Shown: positions 8,557-18,681, counted from the first letter of the stretch. The stretch: 64,000 bases of DNA from Lentisphaeria bacterium UBA4640 (GCA_002405835.1 DHMO01000043.1:3839-67838); one strand, 5' to 3'. Numbers and translations are program-made. Notes: generated by a model not told the origin, from the letters alone.

Positions 8557-9843
8557 ATGAAATCATTGCTTCTGTTTATTCTGTTTGCCGTCTCCGTTTC
8601 CGCATTTGCCAACGCAGGAGTTTTCCGCGGCAACGGCCGGACTGTTGTCATGGATTCCACTGATAAAATCCAGATGGTGGAAGAAGAAGTTGTCATGATC
8701 CCCATGCGCGGAAATTATCCGGTGGATGCCACCTGCCGCAATCTGGATCCGATGAAATTTCATTGCACCTTCAAGCTCCGGAACCTTTCCGACAAGGAAG
8801 TGACCGTTCAAGTCGGCTTCCCGCTGAGCGGCGCGGTCTGGTTTCCAAAGGCGGACAACATTCATCAGACGGAACTCATCGGACGCTTCGGGTTCGCCGC
8901 CGGAACAAAGGAAAAACTTTTCCCGGTCCGCTACGTTCCATACGACGCTCAGAAAAAATTCTCCAATCTTTTTCTCTGGGATATGACATTCAAACCGAAA
9001 GAGGAAATCCAGCTTACCGTCATGTATACCATGGAAGGTTACATGGGGCTCGGATCTCTCGCGAAACCGGAACACCGGGAGGCCATGCTGCACCAGAAAA
9101 CGGAATTGGAAAATATGTTTCTTACCCAGGGGCAGATGCATCAGTACATTACGGAAACCGGCGGATGCTGGGCCGGAAAAATCGAAAAAGCGGTCTTCCG
9201 GATCTATCCGTTCCAGTTTGAAGAATATCTCACAAAACGCGGTCCGCTGGATATTTATCCGCAAATTCCAAACGGCAAACGTTCACATAAATATCTCTGG
9301 ATCACCACGATGCTGACCAGCGATGCCATTCTGGTCCGCAACTGGAATCCCGCTTTTGAAAAGTGGACTCTGGTCAAGGGGAAAAGACATGCTCCGGATT
9401 ATCTGGAACTCGTCTATCAGCCGTTTGAACCGAAAGGCGAACAGGACAATCTTCACTTTGCTTATCATTTTGCGTTCGCGTTTCCCCGCACAGCAAAACA
9501 GTTCGACTTTCTGATTGAACAATTGAAAAATCACATGGAAAAAGAGTTTCAATATGCGCAGAAGGCTCTCGGCGAACTCAAGAACATGCCCGAAACGCAG
9601 GACAAACGGGAACTAGAACGCCGGGAGCGGATACGGCGTTACAGAGGATCCGTCAAACCTTATTCGCCGCAAATGGCAAAAAATCTTGCCGATGCGATTC
9701 TGGAATTTTATGGAATCCACACGGATAATCCGGAGATCAAAGATTTTCTGAACACGCAGATCTGGTATCCCGCTCAACCGCGCCCGATTCAGCCGGAGCT
9801 GAAAGCGCGGCTCGAAGAGGCTTCCGGGATAAAGAAAGATTGA
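8557..9843 (+). CDS. Secreted protein of unknown function
   Basis: 428 residues with a Sec signal peptide (MKSLLLFILFAVSVSAFA, cleavage near 19-20). I do not recognise the family with confidence. The mature part begins with a predicted beta-rich region holding segments such as VEEEVVMIPMRGNYPVDATCR and NLSDKEVTVQVGFPL, which resemble secreted proteins annotated DUF4424 (weak recollection). Residues about 320-375 are a charged helical stretch (HMEKEFQYAQKALGELKN). Own promoter and ribosome site, so probably monocistronic; it is convergent with the solute-binding protein gene that ends at 9859. Confidence 0.75.
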   Translation: MKSLLLFILFAVSVSAFANAGVFRGNGRTVVMDSTDKIQMVEEEVVMIPMRGNYPVDATCRNLDPMKFHCTFKLRNLSDKEVTVQVGFPLSGAVWFPKADNIHQTELIGRFGFAAGTKEKLFPVRYVPYDAQKKFSNLFLWDMTFKPKEEIQLTVMYTMEGYMGLGSLAKPEHREAMLHQKTELENMFLTQGQMHQYITETGGCWAGKIEKAVFRIYPFQFEEYLTKRGPLDIYPQIPNGKRSHKYLWITTMLTSDAILVRNWNPAFEKWTLVKGKRHAPDYLELVYQPFEPKGEQDNLHFAYHFAFAFPRTAKQFDFLIEQLKNHMEKEFQYAQKALGELKNMPETQDKRELERRERIRRYRGSVKPYSPQMAKNLADAILEFYGIHTDNPEIKDFLNTQIWYPAQPRPIQPELKARLEEASGIKKD

Positions 9844-9858
9844 AGCGGTCCGTGCAGT

Positions 9859-11586
9859 TCAACGAATCTCCTTCAGCTTGAAAATGTCTTTTTGCAGATT
9901 CTGCAGATCTTCAAGGTTCTTGAATCTCGAAATGAGCCCTTCCTGATTCAGCTTGTAACGCGTATTGCAGGCCTCCCGCTCCTCGGAGGAAACCGCGCCG
10001 AGTTCACCGATTGCGAACGCCGTCCGCATGGCGTCCAGTTCATGCAGAGTGCGTTTTTCGGAAACAATGGCTTCATCCAGGTCATTGGAAATCTGATTCC
10101 GCTTGCCGAGAAACGCATTCCAGAACTCCTTTTCCGGATTCTCCGGCTGATTGATGATCAGATCTTCCAAGACAAGGAGCATATCTTTTTCCGTCTTTCC
10201 GCCAATATGGGTCAGCATAGGAATTCCGGTGTAGCCGGCGCCTTCGTAAGGACGGCATTTCTCCAGAAGAGCGACCGCTTCCTCAATCTGCGCCGGGGTC
10301 ATATCCGCCTTACCCGGACAATGGCACATGGAGGAAATCTCCGGACCGAACGCCTCGCGGTAATCAACGCGTTTCAGAGGAGAGCCCCATTTGCAATGAC
10401 GGATCATCGTCAGCTGGGAAATTTTATAGGAAGTGATGAACTTCAGGAAATCGATTGCAAGATCGATATCCTTTGCGTTTTTCGGAATGCCGAAGCGTCC
10501 GCCGATGCCGTCTCCCACTTCCGTCATTCGTCCCCAATCCTTCCATTTGAAATCCCTGCCAAGAACGGGAAGAGGAATCACATCAACCTTGAACTTCGAA
10601 TTGTTGACCATGGAGAACGCATTGTAGGTACCGTCGATGAAGAAAATGACCGTTCCGGAAGAAAAAAGAAATTTCGTCTGCTCCAAATCAATGGACGGAA
10701 AACCTTTTGCGAAATATTTCCCGATTTTCACCGTCAGACCCGCAGGAGCAAGAAAACGGTTGAGGTCCACGCGCTTGTCGCCGTTTGCAAACTTGCGGAC
10801 AAGTTCCGTATTCCCGATTCCGTATTCATAATCGGAAAGAAAATCGTTGTAATCCGCATTGATGAGATTGTTGAAATGGTCGCAAATCTGACTGATGGTC
10901 CCCTTGCTGAATCCGCGGACGCCGATTGGAATCAGCGGTTTGCCGATCCGGTCGCCGTACGCACGGATTTTTTCGCATGAATCCAGCCATTCACCGAGCG
11001 TTGCCGGCAGTTTCGAACTTCCGGTTGCAGTCCGGTAAAGATCGACATTGACATACATCCGGGTCGTGCACATCAAAGTGGAAACGCCGAAATATTCGGA
11101 ATAAGTCGGACTGAAAGCGCCCACCATGTCATCCGCAAATGTATCGCGCCACGCCATCCCCTCAAGCGGAGTCCCGTGGTTGTACGGGTTTTCTTCCGCC
11201 AGATATTTGGAAAGCGGCAGAAAATACTGGTTCTGAAGTTCCTGGCTTCCCGAAAGCTCAATCACATCCGCGCAGTCGCCGCCGATCAGCTGCGTCAGAA
11301 ACCACTGCCCATAGCCCCGCGACGGAACGGCGGTCTGAACAACTTTAACCTTGATTCCCTGATCGGCTTTCAGCTTTTCGTAAACACGGATCGCATCCGC
11401 ATACCCTTCGCGAAAACCGTCTTCGAGCTGCCAGTGCGCAAATGTCAGTCGTCTGACATCCGAGGGAAAGAGTCCGCCGCTCTGCGAACTGTTGCGAATG
11501 ACCATGACTGTTGAAATCCCGAAAAAAATCAGGAAACAGATCAGTCCGATCCGGTTCAAAATATGCTGAAATCTGGATTCTTCCAT
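9859..11586 (-). CDS. Membrane-anchored extracellular solute-binding protein (sugar ABC type)
   Basis: 575 residues. Instead of a cleavable signal it has a single N-terminal transmembrane segment (about 13-30, IGLICFLIFFGISTVMVI). The rest follows family 1 sugar-binding proteins: LTFAHWQLEDG start, GGDCADVIELSGSQELQNQYFLPLSKYL, the mid-section MYVNVDLYRTATGSSKLPATLGEWLDS, and the FLFSSGTVIFFIDGTY region. Residues about 440-575 are largely helical and charged. No ABC permease or ATPase gene is nearby, so its partners must be elsewhere. The next upstream minus-strand gene starts 72 bases away; likely part of the minus-strand carbohydrate block up to 18.7 kb. Confidence 0.82.
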   Translation of the reverse strand: MEESRFQHILNRIGLICFLIFFGISTVMVIRNSSQSGGLFPSDVRRLTFAHWQLEDGFREGYADAIRVYEKLKADQGIKVKVVQTAVPSRGYGQWFLTQLIGGDCADVIELSGSQELQNQYFLPLSKYLAEENPYNHGTPLEGMAWRDTFADDMVGAFSPTYSEYFGVSTLMCTTRMYVNVDLYRTATGSSKLPATLGEWLDSCEKIRAYGDRIGKPLIPIGVRGFSKGTISQICDHFNNLINADYNDFLSDYEYGIGNTELVRKFANGDKRVDLNRFLAPAGLTVKIGKYFAKGFPSIDLEQTKFLFSSGTVIFFIDGTYNAFSMVNNSKFKVDVIPLPVLGRDFKWKDWGRMTEVGDGIGGRFGIPKNAKDIDLAIDFLKFITSYKISQLTMIRHCKWGSPLKRVDYREAFGPEISSMCHCPGKADMTPAQIEEAVALLEKCRPYEGAGYTGIPMLTHIGGKTEKDMLLVLEDLIINQPENPEKEFWNAFLGKRNQISNDLDEAIVSEKRTLHELDAMRTAFAIGELGAVSSEEREACNTRYKLNQEGLISRFKNLEDLQNLQKDIFKLKEIR

Positions 11587-11658
11587 TCCTTTGGCTCCAT
11601 GATCCGTTTTTTGTTTGAAGTTCTTCCGGAGGATGCGCTCCCCCGGAAGATGCAGTTT

Positions 11659-12057
11659 TTACGGTTTCACCGCAATGTCGCGGGCGGGAACACGGACTCC
11701 GCAAGGCAGAACCACCTCATCGTCTCCGTAGTTGACAAAAACATGAACGCCGTTCGAATAGACGCTTTCCGCAACAGCACCGCTGTTATGAAGGATGAAA
11801 TCATCCAGGAAGGCTTTCTGCGTTGAAGCAAGCGCGGCGATGTCGTCGGTCATGCGTTTGATGACTGCGGTATCCCGTTTCAGCTTTTCCGGTCCTTCGA
11901 ACGTAAGATCGGCGTCGGGTTCCAGACGGAAAGCGAACTCAAGTCCGAGTTCCGGATTGCGCCACGTTCCATCCTCTTCCGCCCAGCCTTCACGTACCGC
12001 CGAAAAACGGATTTTTCCGGACGGATCAAAATAACTCACTTCAAACGACAGTTTCAT
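11659..12057 (-). CDS. Small hypothetical protein, possible C-terminal remnant of a larger glycan-active protein
   Basis: 132 residues, no signal peptide and no catalytic motif I can name. The C-terminal part (VYSNGVHVFVNYGDDEVVLPCGVRVPARD) resembles the terminal beta-sandwich of DUF5696-type glycosidase-like proteins, where a phrase of the kind VNYxDxxVxxxGxxVPAxxY closes the protein. The N-terminal 60 residues read like a beta domain (FEVSYFDPSGKIRFSAVREGW). ATG at 12057 is preceded by AAAGGAGAATAAAA. Located between the GH2 enzyme (25 bases upstream) and the solute-binding protein, probably in one transcript. Confidence 0.6.
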   Translation of the reverse strand: MKLSFEVSYFDPSGKIRFSAVREGWAEEDGTWRNPELGLEFAFRLEPDADLTFEGPEKLKRDTAVIKRMTDDIAALASTQKAFLDDFILHNSGAVAESVYSNGVHVFVNYGDDEVVLPCGVRVPARDIAVKP

Positions 12058-12082
12058 TTTTATTCTCCTTTCTGCCAGTCCA

Positions 12083-15000
12083 TCAGTGGATTGTTTCTTC
12101 CAAACATCTGTTCATCGTTGCCAGCCCCGCATCGCGCAGGCCGTTGCCGTAGTTGATGCCCTTGTAAATCTGCAGGGCGTTTTTGTCCGGATAACGCAGC
12201 GCCATGCCGAAACGGAACTCTTTTGCGGACGAAAGTTCCGGCATGCCAAGAAGCGAGGGGTAAAGCTCCAGACGATACGTCATCAGATCATGCTCCCCGC
12301 TCCGGAGAACTTCAAGAGAACCGGCGTCCTGAGGAACAAGCCCCCGGCAATCTTTTCCGGAGGAACGGCGCAGGCATATCTGCGGTCCGGTCTCCGTCAG
12401 AGCAAGCGATAAATCACGCCACTTCCGTTTATCTGCTGTTCCGATCAGAAGTTCAATGCAGGTCGCACGCCAGACACGCTCCCCTTCATAGGGCTGGCGG
12501 TAGGGAATGCCGCGGACGTACAAGGTCATACGGATCAGGTCTTCCCCCTTCTCCCAGAAAAGGCTCAATTCCGCCCGGCTGTCCGGCATCGGAGAGAGGA
12601 ACTGCGTATGTTCATTCGCCTTGATTCTGCAGCCGCAGAGGGGCGCACCCGCAGGAACCAGCGGGAAATCTCCGCCGTCGAACGGGCGGACATTCATACG
12701 CGCCCACCATGCCTCCGGCGAAAATTTCGACTCAAACAGAGCTACCGGAGAATCGCCGCCGCAAAGGACCACAGTATCGGGGAGAATGTTTTCCGGAACC
12801 TCAAAATCAAAGGTGCGGCGCTCCCCTTTCCGCAGAACGGAAGCCGGCATAACCGAAACGAAATCCGTTCCGTCCGCATATTTTGCGCGGTATTCCAGAC
12901 GCGGAAGCGGAAGCAGCTTTTCCCATGCGTTCCGCAAATTCAGCACACCGTGATACAGAACGGATTCAAGACTGATGCGCGAAAAAGTCTCCAGAAGAAC
13001 CGTTTCACCGAAATGCAAAGTCACCGGAACTGAAAACGGATATTCACGGAAAAGCGCGGAACGCAGACGGATCGAAAAGTGCGCGGTTTCTTCCGCCGGA
13101 ATAAAGAGCTCGGAGACACACTCAAAATCGCAGTTTTCGCATTCCACGGAAACGGAAACGGAACGTCCTTCCCTCCCCGGATTGTAAAGCTCAATCTTCC
13201 AAAAATCATCCTCCGGATTCTGCGTTTTCCGCATTCCGGTCACATAGGGGGAACGTCCGGCGCAGTTTTCATATTCCACGCGGACTGTTTCGCACAGAGA
13301 AGAGGAAAATACAATCCGCTTTTCCGCGCCCGGATACAGATCAAAAAAGTTGTCGGAAGGATAACACGCCGTATCGTATGGCGTCACAGAAACGCGGCGG
13401 GCAAAACGGGTTGAACGCAAAACCACTTCATTTTCACCCAGACGGCGAATCTCCACTTCCGCTTCGGGCAGCCGCAGTTCGCGCGGATCGCAGAAGAAAC
13501 GGTGCGTTTCCGCAGAGCTCCCGCTGTCTCCGCGCCACTCCGCCCATGCAAACGAACCGCAGGGAACGGCGGAACCGCGAGGAAGCGAAAGAATCTTTTC
13601 CGAACATTCCGGCTCAATCAAAACCGTTTTCCGCTCTTCCGCAAGGATATTGCCGTAAAAATCTCTCAGCGCCGCGTGAAGCTCTCCGGTGGAGGAAACG
13701 GCGGAATTATTAACCATGTAAACATCGACGCGGTCGTCATAAACCGCCAGCACCGGAGCGGTTCGAACCGACGCGCGCTTCACTGCATAGTATGAGGCTT
13801 TCGGAAGACCGTAGTAATCGACGATGTCGCAATTGATCATCGGATACGCGCTGTTGAACTGCCAGTAGCCTGCTCCTCCGCAGTATTTCCGGTTGCGGCG
13901 CAGCAGGGCAAGATAACGGGTCATAAGCTCTTCCGCGCAGATTTCAAACCCGCGCAGGAGCTCCGCAAGCGGAACATCGAAGCGGCGGCGCGGATTATGG
14001 AAACACAGATGACGGAAGATCTGTCCCCATTCATCGTTGCGCTGGACTTCCAGCATGTTGTGCGCGGAAAAAACCGGATTGCTGTAACAATCCTGATCTT
14101 CCGGAAGTAGAAAACGCTTTACGGAAGAGGCGGGAACCGGGCACATTCCGTAGAATTCGTTCATGAACGTCGGAATCACCGTCCGGTCAAACGCCTCGTC
14201 CGGCGAGAACTGCGGAAGCCACTGCGTGTGGCACGTTCCGAATCCATGCGCATTGTTCTCCGTCCCGGCGGGCGCAGCCGAGCCCATGAACGGACATGAC
14301 GGAATATAGACCGCATCCGGAACCAGCCGGCGGACGATTTCCGGGAAGTCGCGGTGCAGAAGCGTCCAGCCGTAATAGTATCCGCCGGGACGCTCCCGTT
14401 TGCAATTCTGCGCGACCAGATAAAACTCATCCGTTTCATTGGATCCGCACCAGACGCAGATGCAGGGATGACGACGAAGGCGGCAGACGACCTCTTCCGC
14501 CTCGCGGCGGCACTCCGCACGGAACGCCGGATCAAATTCCGGAACTTCCGGTCCGCCGAACATGAAATCCTGCCAGACCATAATGCCGGCTTCATCACAG
14601 AGGTCATAAAAATCATCGGATTCATAATAGCCGCCGCCCCAGACGCGCAGATAGTTGTATCCGCACTCCGCCGCGAGTGCGATCAGATGCCGCAGACGCT
14701 CCCTCCCCACGGTTCCGGGGAGCATGTCGGGCGGAACCCAGTTGCCGCCGTTTGCAAACACAGGAATGCCATTGACCCGGAACTGAAAGAGCCCCTGCTT
14801 CTCCGTGAAACGTTTCTCTTCAATCTCAAATGTGCGGAACGCGAAACGGTGACGGAACGACACAACCTCGCGCGCTCCGGAAAAAATCTGCAGATGAAGA
14901 TCGTAGAGAGCCTGTCTGCCGTAGCCGGCCGGATACCAGAGTTCCGGAGAATCCACCTGCGCGTCAAACACATATTCCGTCTCGCCGGGACCGAGCTTGA

Positions 15001-15751
15001 CCGGATACGCGGCAGAAAAGACCGGCTTTCCCGTCTCTTTTTCCCGAATCTCCAATGCGGCGCGACCGTCGAGAATATCTTCCAGTTCCGTGTGCAGCTG
15101 AAACGAAAGACGAACGCGTCCGTCCGGCGATGTTTCCGCAAAGATTTTTTCCGGACGGGCGACCGCGAACGATTCGATGCGGACATCCCGCCAGATTCCG
15201 CAAGACGGCAGACCGTGCGTCCAATCCCAGCCGTAGGAATAGTCGGCTTTGCGTCCCGCGCCGCGCATGGCGGCAAAACGGGGATCGTAAACGCCCTCGC
15301 TCCAGTCGCTCCAGAAGGAAATGACGGGAGTGTTCAATTCCTCCTTGTTGAACGCTTTCAGACGGACGACGAGTTCGTTTTCCGCGTTGTCGCGCAGGAT
15401 TCCCGCGACAGGGATACGGAGACCGCGCATCATCGTTTTATGCGTGGCAAGGTGTTTGCCGTTGAGTTCAATTTCCGCAACATAGGAGAGACCGTCAAAC
15501 ACAAGGTCATGCATCTCACCCGCGGGAAAACTGCCGCGGAAGTTTTTGCGGCAAATCCACTCTTTCTCTCCACACCAGACGCAGTCCAGATAATCCATGC
15601 GGTAACAGGGATCTTTAATCAAGCCTGCGGTGCAAAGGTCGTCGAGCACATCTCCGGGAACTTTGGATGGAATTTCCTTCACGCCGTCGGCGGAAAGCTT
15701 CCAGGTTCCGGAAAGAGAGAGAATACGGGATGGCGCGGAATATTCTTTCAT
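12083..15751 (-). CDS. GH2 beta-mannosidase-like glycosidase with C-terminal CBM9-like domain
   Basis: 1222 residues. Starts with the GH2 sugar-binding domain (LSGTWKLSADGVKEIPSKVPGDVLDDL, typical of beta-mannosidases), then immunoglobulin-like and TIM-barrel domains. Acid/base motif WCGSNETDEFY gives Glu near 438; the nucleophile lies in FMNEFYG (Glu near 532). Length exceeds a usual beta-mannosidase (about 850-900) because residues about 1015-1222 form an extra domain resembling CBM9-like modules (MTLYVRGIPYRQPYEGERVW, CIELLIGT, YRLELYPSLLG). No signal peptide with this start; the frame extends to 15811, but ATG 15751 fits the family best. Downstream of the beta-helix gene and probably cotranscribed. 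Confidence 0.87.
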   Translation of the reverse strand: MKEYSAPSRILSLSGTWKLSADGVKEIPSKVPGDVLDDLCTAGLIKDPCYRMDYLDCVWCGEKEWICRKNFRGSFPAGEMHDLVFDGLSYVAEIELNGKHLATHKTMMRGLRIPVAGILRDNAENELVVRLKAFNKEELNTPVISFWSDWSEGVYDPRFAAMRGAGRKADYSYGWDWTHGLPSCGIWRDVRIESFAVARPEKIFAETSPDGRVRLSFQLHTELEDILDGRAALEIREKETGKPVFSAAYPVKLGPGETEYVFDAQVDSPELWYPAGYGRQALYDLHLQIFSGAREVVSFRHRFAFRTFEIEEKRFTEKQGLFQFRVNGIPVFANGGNWVPPDMLPGTVGRERLRHLIALAAECGYNYLRVWGGGYYESDDFYDLCDEAGIMVWQDFMFGGPEVPEFDPAFRAECRREAEEVVCRLRRHPCICVWCGSNETDEFYLVAQNCKRERPGGYYYGWTLLHRDFPEIVRRLVPDAVYIPSCPFMGSAAPAGTENNAHGFGTCHTQWLPQFSPDEAFDRTVIPTFMNEFYGMCPVPASSVKRFLLPEDQDCYSNPVFSAHNMLEVQRNDEWGQIFRHLCFHNPRRRFDVPLAELLRGFEICAEELMTRYLALLRRNRKYCGGAGYWQFNSAYPMINCDIVDYYGLPKASYYAVKRASVRTAPVLAVYDDRVDVYMVNNSAVSSTGELHAALRDFYGNILAEERKTVLIEPECSEKILSLPRGSAVPCGSFAWAEWRGDSGSSAETHRFFCDPRELRLPEAEVEIRRLGENEVVLRSTRFARRVSVTPYDTACYPSDNFFDLYPGAEKRIVFSSSLCETVRVEYENCAGRSPYVTGMRKTQNPEDDFWKIELYNPGREGRSVSVSVECENCDFECVSELFIPAEETAHFSIRLRSALFREYPFSVPVTLHFGETVLLETFSRISLESVLYHGVLNLRNAWEKLLPLPRLEYRAKYADGTDFVSVMPASVLRKGERRTFDFEVPENILPDTVVLCGGDSPVALFESKFSPEAWWARMNVRPFDGGDFPLVPAGAPLCGCRIKANEHTQFLSPMPDSRAELSLFWEKGEDLIRMTLYVRGIPYRQPYEGERVWRATCIELLIGTADKRKWRDLSLALTETGPQICLRRSSGKDCRGLVPQDAGSLEVLRSGEHDLMTYRLELYPSLLGMPELSSAKEFRFGMALRYPDKNALQIYKGINYGNGLRDAGLATMNRCLEETIH

Positions 15752-15811
15752 AGGGGATCGTCTTTCAGAATGCCCGGAGGGAAAACTCCGGGCGGGTGTT
15801 GGCTGGAACAA

Positions 15812-17887
15812 TCAGTAAATGCCTTCGATGGAATCTTCGGAAGCGCGTTCCAGCTTCAAGTCGCTCAGGGTCAGTTCCGAATCGCCGAACTTGCAGTCCG
15901 AAAAATTCAGATTTCCGGAATTATCAATCGTAACCGCGCGGTTCATATCCTTGAACACGAGGTTCTTGAAAACTCCGCCGTCGACGTTGTTGATGCGGAG
16001 TCCGGCCATCACCATTCTTGTGAAGTCGGCATTTTCCACTGTGATTTCCCGAATGGAACGCATATCAAGAGTCTTGCCGAGAGTGGAAAGATAGACGCTC
16101 TGGATACCGAATACGCAATCGGTAAATTTTGCATTGCGCACGGTGACATTGTATGGAGCCGGACCTTCTTTCCAGTTCAGCATTGCCGTTATATTGATTC
16201 CGCAGCCGGTGTTCTCGAGTTTGCAGTTTTCAATCAGAACGTTGGAGGCATGAATTGTAATGCCGTTGTTGCGGTTGTTCCCGGCCGTATAATTGATCAG
16301 CACGGTTCCGAGTCCGCAGTGGTTCGGCTCAAAAAACATATCCGGCTCATTCCGGAGCTTTTTCGTACCGATAAAGTGCTCCTGGCGCTCTCTTTCCGTC
16401 GCGACCGCCTGGTTCTGGTTCGCGTAGGTGACGATGTTGTTCGGAATCGGATGTTTCAATGTCAGTTCACCGGTTACACCGTCCTTGAACTTTGCTGTTC
16501 CGTTTCTGACAACGGTCGTCTGCATCTTGATTTCTCCGGTATAAGGAGATACAAGCAGAAGATTTGTTCCGGCGTCGCGGTTCGTGTTGTCCGGCAACAG
16601 TTTGCCGTCACGGATTTCTGCAAGAGCAACACCCGGAGCGAGCGTGTTGAAACAGTCATCGCTCATATTGCGGAAGTTGCAGTTTTTCGCAAAAATACCG
16701 ATTTCCACCGGACGCCAATTGAAAAGAGCATCCGCATTGGAGGAGAGAAATTCTCCTTTCCGCGGTTTCACCGTGCAGTTTACAAAGCAAGGAGACATGC
16801 TGTTGGAAGAGGAAAACGCCAGTCCGATAGAGTTGAGAACCGTAATATTTTCCGCCGAGCAGAATTTTCCTCCAGAGATACCGAACGCCGCGCCAGAAAG
16901 ACGGTTTGGAATCACCAGCACGACACCGGGCTTCAGACCTTCCATTTTGCCGTTCAGCGCATGACCGATCTGCGCCTTGCAGGTTCCATCCGCCAGTTTT
17001 TCCACTTTATGAAAGAACTTGTCGCTGGCGGCTTTCACCATTTTCCCGTTCGAATCAAACGCCATCGTCACCTGCTTCAGATACGGAAGCGGAGAATCCG
17101 GTTCCATCTTCAAAACAACGCTTGATGTCGCCGGATCGACCGAAACAATCGTTCCCTGTGCATAAAGCTTGCCTTTGTATTCCAAAGTCAAACCGCGGAA
17201 TGTGACATTTTCCGAATCAAAAATTTGAATTCCGGAACAGCGATTGCCCGAATTGCCGAACAGAAGAACAGCTTCGTTTCCGCCGTCGAAAGTGACATTG
17301 CTCATCCCTTTGATTTCAACATGCGTTCCGTCCTTTCCCGGATGAATGTAGTAAACACCTTTCGGAATCTTTACAAGGACTTTTCCGCGCGTTTTCGCGA
17401 TCTCCTGTTTAACCTTTTCAAACGCGGCGTAATTGTTCGTCACACCGTCGCCTTTGGCTCCGAACTGAGTGAGGTCAAACACGGTCTCCTTCATCACGGC
17501 CATGCGTTTGGCAAGGCGGATCTCCTGTTTGAAATAGGCGAGAAAACTGTTCATGTCATTCCGTTCCCGCTCCAGAAAGAGCGGAGCGTCCGGATTCTCC
17601 GAACCTGCATCTTTTTTCATAAGTGCCAACAGCTTCTCCGCAATCTCCATGCGTTTGGCAAAACGCTCCTTCTGAATTTCCGAAGCCGGAGCCTTTGCAA
17701 AATCCGCATTCAAAGCCTTCAGACTTTTCTCCGTCTTCTGCAGGAACGCCGGAATTTCCTTCATGATTGCTTCCCGGTACTCTTTGGAAAAATTCTCGGG
17801 GGTGTAAACCGAAGCCGGTTCAAAGCCCGAAACGGCTGCCAGTCCGCTCAGACCGAGCGCGGCAGCGATGAAAAACTGTTTCAGCAT
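15812..17887 (-). CDS. Secreted right-handed beta-helix protein, possibly GH110-like
   Basis: 691 residues with a signal peptide (MLKQFFIAAALGLSGLAAVSG). Residues about 30-135 are helical and charged; then the pectate-lyase-superfamily start VFDLTQFGAKGDGVTNNYAAF opens a parallel beta-helix running to the C-terminus, with repeats such as NVLIENCKLENTGCGINIT and NVTVRNAKFTDCVFGIQ. The segment NADALFNWRPVEIGIFAKNCNFRNMSDDCFNTLAPG recalls GH110 alpha-1,3-galactosidases (inference from pattern only). ATG 17887 follows AAAAAAGGAGATTGACTT. It is 23 bases after the pseudopilin gene stop, so the two are probably one transcript followed by the GH2 enzyme. Confidence 0.8.
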   Translation of the reverse strand: MLKQFFIAAALGLSGLAAVSGFEPASVYTPENFSKEYREAIMKEIPAFLQKTEKSLKALNADFAKAPASEIQKERFAKRMEIAEKLLALMKKDAGSENPDAPLFLERERNDMNSFLAYFKQEIRLAKRMAVMKETVFDLTQFGAKGDGVTNNYAAFEKVKQEIAKTRGKVLVKIPKGVYYIHPGKDGTHVEIKGMSNVTFDGGNEAVLLFGNSGNRCSGIQIFDSENVTFRGLTLEYKGKLYAQGTIVSVDPATSSVVLKMEPDSPLPYLKQVTMAFDSNGKMVKAASDKFFHKVEKLADGTCKAQIGHALNGKMEGLKPGVVLVIPNRLSGAAFGISGGKFCSAENITVLNSIGLAFSSSNSMSPCFVNCTVKPRKGEFLSSNADALFNWRPVEIGIFAKNCNFRNMSDDCFNTLAPGVALAEIRDGKLLPDNTNRDAGTNLLLVSPYTGEIKMQTTVVRNGTAKFKDGVTGELTLKHPIPNNIVTYANQNQAVATERERQEHFIGTKKLRNEPDMFFEPNHCGLGTVLINYTAGNNRNNGITIHASNVLIENCKLENTGCGINITAMLNWKEGPAPYNVTVRNAKFTDCVFGIQSVYLSTLGKTLDMRSIREITVENADFTRMVMAGLRINNVDGGVFKNLVFKDMNRAVTIDNSGNLNFSDCKFGDSELTLSDLKLERASEDSIEGIY

Positions 17888-17910
17888 AAGTCAATCTCCT
17901 TTTTTAATGC

Positions 17911-18681
17911 TCAAAACTGTTTGTGGTTTGTCTGGAATCCGAATTTGTAAAGACCGCCGACTCCGACATTGCTGACGGAACCGTCCGGCATCAGGAAATT
18001 TGTGCTTCCCGCATGGCGGACCGCCAAAGGTGCTCCGGAATCTCCATGACTGATCGTCCAATTGTTTTTTTTCTCGTCAGAAGGTTTATAACCGTCTCCC
18101 AGAAATGGAAGTTCTGTAATCCATGAAGGAAGATTCTTTTTACAAAGCGGAACTCTTCCCTGTTGAAAGACGACAGGTTTTCCAGGTCCGGCTCCTGCGG
18201 GCTCCCAGTCGCCGCCGTTCGTATTCGCGCCGTAACAGGAATATTTCCGGTCATGCCCGGAATTTGTCAGCCTGATCTCACCGGAAGGGCAGAACGCGAC
18301 ATCCCAGTTTTTGATATAGAGCGGACCTTCAAACATTCCCGTTCTGCTGTAACCTTTCCATTTGGACTCGATAATCGTCTCATACCAGATCGTGTTTTCC
18401 GTCGGATGCAGAACCCGGTTGTCGCCCGCATCCAGCAGGACAACGTAATCATTGTTGTCATTTGCATACATAGCAAATCCGGTTCCGCACTGTTTCTTGT
18501 TGTTCACACACTTGATTCCGAAAGCCTTTTCTCTCGTCTTGTTCAGCGCCGGCAGCAGCATGCCGGCAAGGATTGCGATGATAGCAATTACCACAAGGAG
18601 TTCTACAAGCGTGAATTTTCTATGCAGCTTGCGGGTTATGCCTGCAAGAATGCGTCGCTCAAACGTTCTTCTGTTCATCAT
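17911..18681 (-). CDS. H-X9-DG pseudopilin (prepilin-type N-terminal domain)
   Basis: 256 residues from the ATG at 18681 (GAAAGGGAAAT upstream); the frame remains open to 18798 but without a ribosome site. A basic leader ends RKLHRK, followed by FTLVELLVVIAIIAILAG, the class III prepilin helix with Glu at +5. The residue before the cleavage site is Lys rather than the usual Gly. The globular part has paired cysteines and ends with HAGSTNFLMPDG, a perfect H-X9-DG motif. In Planctomycetes and Lentisphaerota such proteins are numerous and their role is unknown. Probably first gene of the transcript carrying the beta-helix and GH2 genes; divergent from an AraC gene. Confidence 0.88.
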   Translation of the reverse strand: MMNRRTFERRILAGITRKLHRKFTLVELLVVIAIIAILAGMLLPALNKTREKAFGIKCVNNKKQCGTGFAMYANDNNDYVVLLDAGDNRVLHPTENTIWYETIIESKWKGYSRTGMFEGPLYIKNWDVAFCPSGEIRLTNSGHDRKYSCYGANTNGGDWEPAGAGPGKPVVFQQGRVPLCKKNLPSWITELPFLGDGYKPSDEKKNNWTISHGDSGAPLAVRHAGSTNFLMPDGSVSNVGVGGLYKFGFQTNHKQF

